Shown here one piece after another: positions 58,701 through 64,000 of a DNA stretch of 64,000 nucleotides. The translations under genes were made by a program, and so were the position numbers. Under the pieces are notes generated by a model. It searched no databases. It saw only the letters and a list, made by a program, of their open reading frames with translations, and was not told where the DNA came from. The DNA lies in contig NJFT01000124.1 in assembly GCA_002221725.1 (NCBI GenBank), forward strand, positions 51,383-115,382. Reading direction: 5' to 3'. Numbering within the stretch: the stretch's first letter is position 1; each line of letters opens with the position of its first letter. Source of the stretch: Scedosporium boydii (taxonomy: Eukaryota > Ascomycota > Sordariomycetes > Microascales > Microascaceae).

Positions 58701-60911
58701 CGGACCACAACCGTGAAAGAAGTGCGGGTAGACACGGCCATCTTACCGAGAATCGTCCACGATGGAGGGTGCAGGGCCTGACTTAGGACAGCATCCATGA
58801 AGCAAATGTCCTTCTTGAAGAGTCCATCCTCCTCTATAAGCTCTTTCGCCATGCCAGCCCACTGAGCACCCTGTCCAGTGAATATCAAATATACAGGAGG
58901 CTCCACTCCAGATGAATTCGTGGATCTTGACACGTTAGTGATGGTGCCATCATGAATCAGAGCAAAGGCCCTATGAGCGAGCTTCTCTCGCCGTAAAGCC
59001 ACAGTATAAGCAAAGTCCGAGGTATGGATCTCAGCGTTTTGCCCAATGAAGGCGCGGTACTTGTCCACATTTGTTTCTAGTGACTTTGGCGTGTTTGCTG
59101 ACAAGAGAAGAAGGTTCATACGGCGCTGTTGAGGAGCGAAAGTAGCTGGTTCAAACGCTTCAAAGGCGTCAAGGACGACCTGAAGCACTGTTAGATACTT
59201 CGTACGAGAATCTTGGGACAGGGAACCCACTTACATGTGCATTTGAACCACCAATGCCAAAAGAATTGATGCTGATGCGAGCCAACCTGTCAGAAGGGAA
59301 AGGAGTCGGTTGAGTGGGCACCTGAAGTTTCCTCTCTTGGAAGAGTACTATGGTAGAGGGAGTAAGGATCAGTTTTGCGTCCAAATCCTTTCATATGGGA
59401 AACATGTTGCATTTCCGAGATGCCGACCTTGCCAAACTTACTCTTGGGGTTGGGCTTCTCGAACTTGATGTTTGGTGGAATGATTTTATTTTCGAGTGCC
59501 AGCACGCATTTTATGAGGCTATTCAGGCCAGAAGCTCCCTCAGCATGGCCGACATTGGGCTTTACGGAACCAATGTAGACCCCGGAAGCCCCGAAGACTT
59601 TACCCACAGTGTTGGCTTCGATCGGATCTCCTGTTGAGGTGCCAGTACCATGACACTAAAGTCGAACCTCGGGTTAGCAATGGCCTAGGCCCATTTAGAG
59701 AGTAGAATTCATCAATTCCACAGCATACAAGGCCCCTTCGCACCGTTTCCGATATGAGCCGGGTCGTGTATAGGAACGAGAAAGATGTGGGACAGGAAAT
59801 GGCTGCCTTACCTCGACGTAGGCCGTATCACCTGGATTCAGCCCATTCTCAGAATAGACATATCGTATCAAGGCTTCCTGGGTAATTGCACTGGGTTTCA
59901 GTAACCCGTCACTCTTACCATCGCAGTTTGTCCCTGTTCCCTTGATGATTGCACGAATCGGATTGCCATCGCGGAGCGCGGCTCCGAGAGGCTTGACGTA
60001 GATGGCACAGATTGCTTCCGCTCGTGCAAACCCATTGGCCTTTTCATCAAAAGTTTTGCAGGATGCATCGGGAGACAAGATCCCTTCCGATGTGAATGAT
60101 GCCGAAATGGTTGGGGTCAGTATGATGCTGGTACCAGCGACGATGGCTGATGTTGCATCACCGTTTTGCATCGCACGGCAGGCCTCGTGTAGGCCTACAA
60201 GTGATGCCGAGCATCCCGTTTTCACAACGGAGCTGTACCAGAATCATTAGTATACATCATCTTCTTGGGAGACCAGAATGTAATAACGGTGGGGCTGTGG
60301 TATGTGAGCCACATTTGCCATACTCCAACATACCTCGGACCTCTAAAATCAAATTCGTACGACACGCGGTTGGCAAGCATCATATCATTCCCGAATGATA
60401 GATATCCATAACCTTCTTGATGCTGTGTCTCTTTGGAACCAATCAACATCCAATCATCGCCAAATGTGCCGACATAACAGCCGACTGTTTGGGCCCTGTA
60501 GTTAATTTCCCCGGCGTCATCGAGAGACTCCTTCACCACTTCCAGAAGGTGACGCAGCTGGGGGTCACAACTCTCTACTTCTTTCCGAGTCATCGAGAAG
60601 AAAGTTGTGTCCAACGCCGAAAGATCTTCATCCAAGAAGTACCCAAAATTGGTCTTGATTGCTCCTCTGCCACCCAGGGAGCCATCAAACCCTTTGACAT
60701 TATAACGACTTGAAGGAATGGGACCGCGGGCATCTCGACCGTTGATGAGAAGTTCCCAGAAGTCTTGGGTGTTCCGTATGCCTCCGGGAAGACGTAGGCC
60801 AATCCCACAAACCGCTACCGCAGAAGAATCATACGCCCTTTTGTCAAGGTCGGGCGGGGTGTGGGGAACCTGCCGAGGCGTGGCCAAGCCGGTCTTAAAC
60901 TCAGTAGTCAT
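52797..60911 (-). CDS. Highly reducing type I polyketide synthase (KS-AT-DH-cMT-ER-KR-ACP)
   Basis: Iterative enzyme that builds a reduced, C-methylated polyketide from malonyl-CoA and SAM. Nine exons: 60911-60334, 60232-59812, 59655-59442, 59347-59235, 59179-58747, 58682-58233, 58175-54332, 54255-53775 and 53693-52797. Every phase closes and the protein is 2,476 aa. KS: Cys 200 in VKTGCSASL, His 335 in HGTGT, His 370 in NVGHAEG, all present. AT: Ser 633 in GHSSGE. DH: His 944 and Asp 1113 ([10 protein letters not shown]) are present, but the usual Gly of HxxxGxxxxP is Gln 948. cMT: intact SAM motif [11 protein letters not shown] near 1372-1382. [14 protein letters not shown] near 1885. KR: GGLGGLG at 2096-2102, with catalytic-type Tyr 2234. 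ACP: phosphopantetheine Ser 2428 in [12 protein letters not shown]. There is no C-terminal thioesterase, reductase or condensation domain, so release needs another protein or hydrolysis. All domains look active; the product is unknown. Confidence 0.95.
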
Positions 60912-63900
60912 TGTATGTATCCCTGTGCTGATTTCGTTGAAAGATGATTTGAGCTTTAGCTTAAAGTGTTGGAAACAGATGGAGACAGAGACTATATCCC
61001 CACACTGGTAGTAGCAAGAGAGAATGTCGGGATCTTATGTGAAAACGAACGGAATATCATGAGTGTCGGTATGGCCCCATGCGGAGGTATAGACGAGGTT
61101 GGTTGGAAGTGTACTTCATGTACCGTTCGAGAGAGTCTCATATGCAATGCGGAGGATTATTGATGGGGATTTTGATGAAAGATGCAACGCAAGACGCAAG
61201 GAAGAACGCAAGGGATGTTGGATGTATACAATCAAGCTCTCTTATTTACGAAGCTCATGGAGCTCGGTCCTGGGCTTGACTTGGCGATGCAGGGTAGGTG
61301 CAAAAAGGGTAATCCGGGGGGCAGACCACCATCTAGAGAGCAAGGATCATGTCGTCTTCAGGATTTTTCCGGGTCAGAATTGCAGTTTCCCACACTTCAG
61401 ATGCCACTGAAAAGGCCGCGGAAGGAGGCCAAGGTTGTGAACTGCGAGCGATGGAAAGGATGTCATCAGCAGGGAGGGGATGCATCGGCTATCCGCAAAC
61501 ACCTATATGTAGTTGGGTTGACTGGGCAAAGCAGAGCATGAACAGCCTCGGATGATAGATGGCAGTTGGTGCTCTTTACAGCTGTTAGTTAGGGGCATCG
61601 AAAGTGGGTTATGTTGGAGACGTCAGTATTCACCGAAGAAAAAAAGGGAATCGAAACAAAAGGGCAGTATAGTTAGGGTTATATGCGGCCACAGTTGACC
61701 AGCGGAAGGAGAAATGAAAGCCACATTTCCTTTCGTGAGGTTGAAGAGGACTTCGGAAAGCAGGAGTGAAAAAGACGAAGACCGTATCCGTGAGATGATG
61801 GTTACGGTTCCCATTGCGGCCAGTATTTCATTCCAGCAGGCATGTTTTCAAGAAAGCACGGTCATTAGATCCGTCGAACATGTACATGTAGAGTGAGAGG
61901 CCATGATGCTGATGATCCACTTACACCGCATGGTCCGTTGCACGCCGCATCAGCTCGACTCCGGTCTTCATAGTTGCAGGACAGGTACCCCACGCGGCGG
62001 AGGTACACCTGCATCGGCAGCTATACGCTGAGTTGGCTATACTAACGGTAGAAAGAAGAAGACATGCAGACAAGGAGAAATAAGAAACGGAGGATGAGCC
62101 ACGTCATTCCTTAAGCCCACTGCACTTTCCGCAGGTGTCTGGCAGATCGATGACGCCTTGCTGCTCTGCAGGTGGCATATGGTCACCCAGTCGCCCGGAT
62201 GTGAAGTAAGTATGATAGGCGCAGAAGAAGGGAAATAAGGGAAGAGCAGAAGAAGAGGACAAGACAATTGAACAATAGTCGGAAAGTGGACCGGACATTG
62301 AGGAAACAGGTACCCCAAAGGATACTGGCAAGAGGCCACCGGATGTCGACTTCGAGCGGCAGGCGCAGAGCGAGAAACGATTGGTGTATTCAGGGAGTGA
62401 TACCAATCCGCATTGTGCAGAGTAAAGGTGCCATTCGGGCCTTCGGTATCTGTAGTCGGTTTGTTGGGCGGGTGGGTGTATAGAAGACTTACAGTTACAC
62501 CCGGGCCGGCCTGCAGTTCCGGCCTGCAGCTTCTTGAGAAATACCACCGATAGCCGTGATGATGGGATAGCACTCAAGGATTGGTGTATACCGGGCTAGA
62601 CTTCAACGTCGGTGGTGATTGCAGGAAAGCCAAGCCGTTCAACGGGGCGGGTCCCTTGGAAAGCAGAGGCTTCGGGTAATATTGATACCGACTGCTCACA
62701 GCGGGACCGGTTGGACTGATGGAGCAAGGCTTCGGGAAGGCAGGATTATCTCCAAATCATGCATTTACGCTATTCCCATTTAGAGAGATACTTCTAACTT
62801 TTATTGAGAAACCAACAGGGAAGTAATGTTCTGAGAAAGGGAGCAAGGCCTGATTTCGAGCAAAACCAAGCTGTGCTTTGTTGAGAGAATGAGACGATTG
62901 GAAACTCCATAGGCTTATTTGTAGGCTACATGGAAGCTGGCAACGAGTATTAAGCTTGAGAGGTCAAGAAACTCTCCGCGAGAAGGGACGTTGATCCGGG
63001 ATCATGCCAAAGTGGAGGTAGAAGAACTGTGGTACCAAGAAACCCATCGAGAACCGCCTTGGGGTCATGAAAATAAAATGAACAAAAATATATGAGTGAA
63101 GAGTGTAGATATAAACGATGCAACTCCCCGAAAGAGGAATGCTGTGGCCCAGTACGAGTTGGGGAGTGCCGAGTGAAAAGCTTGTTGGACTCTACGGAAT
63201 CTTGACATCCCAAGGAAATATCAAATATCAGATTTGATATATTTCAACTGAGGAGTTAGCTTTCATTCACAGTTCAGGCCCTCAAATTCTCTCTGGCCAG
63301 GATCAATGAGAGAAAAGAAACCGGAGGCATTTCTTGATATGGCCAATGCCTAGACCAGCGTTGGCGCATCAAGGGAGGGTGAGGTTGGAGAGGGGATATG
63401 TAACTCCAGCATGGCGCAAGGTCAAAGCGAAGATGATCTTGATCCAAGAAAGATTGCTGCAAATGCTCTGAATCAATCAATGCTGAATTAGCGCCAACAA
63501 AGCACGGAGATGGCGTTCAATGTGCGCCCTGATTTGTCTAGTCCAAGGGTTATCTTGAGCGGCCTTCAATACAACCCGAATCCGGCAGTATGGGTGGGCG
63601 GAGGCGTTGAAGAGGGGCCGCGCCGATGAGGACCGACGAGATACCATCATCGCGAAGAGGGTGACAGATGGCCTCAGTTCTGGTCGCTTGTAAGCGGTAT
63701 TGTTCGGGAGAACAGAAGAGAAGCGCAGAAGAGAAGAGAAGATCAATTGATCATTGTCTCGTAATTAGTTGTATCTTCCGGTTTTAGGCAAGCCCCTTCC
63801 TACTTCGCTCGTGGAAATGACGAAGGCTCGATCGTTTAACTTGCTCCTTCCGGGACGAATACGCTCTCGTGGTCCGGACCGGTGCTATTTCCTGTTTCAG

Positions 63901-64000
63901 CCGCCGCCTTTGGAAGGAAGAGATTGATCAATCACGACTCGCGCATCAACCCATGAAATGAGTTCGGTCCGCAGAACTCGGGGCTAAAAAAAAAAAAAAA
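60912..64000. other. Region upstream of the PKS, no supported gene
   Basis: The PKS promoter is at the left. Beyond it, frames at about 62,037-62,577 and 63,477-63,746 on the minus strand lack domains, signal peptides or convincing splice structure. A direct repeat CCGGCCTGCAG lies near 62,504-62,529 and an AT-rich inverted repeat near 63,215-63,245. The window ends in a poly-A run of about 15 bases. I see no tailoring enzyme, transporter or transcription factor. Confidence 0.5.
63215..63246. repeat. AT-rich imperfect inverted repeat
   Basis: Arms AAATATCAAAT and ATTTGATATATTT face each other around a 4-base spacer, allowing a short hairpin or cruciform. It is seen directly; function is unknown and it may be chance in AT-rich sequence. 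Confidence 0.5.

Noticed and set aside
61182..61541. Plus-strand frame of 119 codons upstream of the PKS, considered as a small regulator
   Set aside because: No zinc-cluster, bHLH or bZIP residues; Gln/Arg/Lys-rich with no structure.
62037..62577. Two overlapping minus-strand frames upstream of the PKS (178 and 157 codons)
   Set aside because: Pro/Ser-rich in both frames, no coherent domain; a possible donor and acceptor exist but give no recognisable product. Kept as intergenic.
63477..63746. Minus-strand frame of 89 codons near the right edge
   Set aside because: No domain, no signal peptide, and no neighbouring exon that extends it.
63986..64000. Poly-A run at the window end
   Set aside because: Could be a retroelement tail or an assembly edge, but there is no element body to the left and the sequence stops, so no call is made.

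Overview
The window is genomic DNA of a filamentous ascomycete (Pezizomycotina). The evidence is many short introns (about 55-160 bases) with GT-AG ends and CTAAC/CTGAC branch sites, an intron-containing highly reducing polyketide synthase, a secreted GH45 cellulase, a fungal DUF3433 membrane protein and an augmin subunit. The genus cannot be named from sequence alone. No tRNA, rRNA or CRISPR was found.

Layout. 2.3-9.0 kb: glucose-6-phosphate isomerase and the SCH9-type AGC kinase, both on the minus strand. 11-15.6 kb: two minus-strand genes of unknown function, one with a helical N-terminus and a disordered tail, one with a single membrane anchor. 16.6-18.8 kb: an Hsp70-like ATPase. 20.6-21.5 kb: a secreted GH45 endoglucanase. 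24.2-26.6 kb: a CorA-type transporter protein. 28.0-29.2 kb: a helical protein with a central hydrophobic stretch. 29.8-39.1 kb is a dense housekeeping block: an RBM25-like splicing factor and mitochondrial S21 share a divergent promoter, followed by HAUS6/augmin and a multi-spanning DUF3433 protein. 39.1-46.1 kb is gene-poor and accessory-like. It holds an internally deleted Tc1/mariner element with intact inverted repeats, a small secreted 8-cysteine protein and a probable broken gene. 46.1-51.9 kb: a zinc-knuckle protein, a nuclear-looking protein of unknown function and an HDDC2-type HD-domain phosphohydrolase. 52.8-60.9 kb: a complete nine-exon HR-PKS (KS-AT-DH-cMT-ER-KR-ACP, 2,476 aa) on the minus strand. 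60.9-64 kb: no gene supported.

How the genes relate. Most are independent housekeeping genes. The PKS is the only recognisable specialised-metabolism gene: no oxygenase, transporter, regulator or release enzyme lies in the 64 kb, so any partner genes must lie beyond the right edge, or the PKS acts alone or with genes elsewhere. GH45, the secreted cysteine-rich protein and the PKS are outward-facing functions consistent with a plant-associated or saprotrophic life. That last point is inference.

Exon structures were worked out by hand from splice sites and reading frame. In every multi-exon model given with a full exon chain the phases close and the length matches the protein stated.
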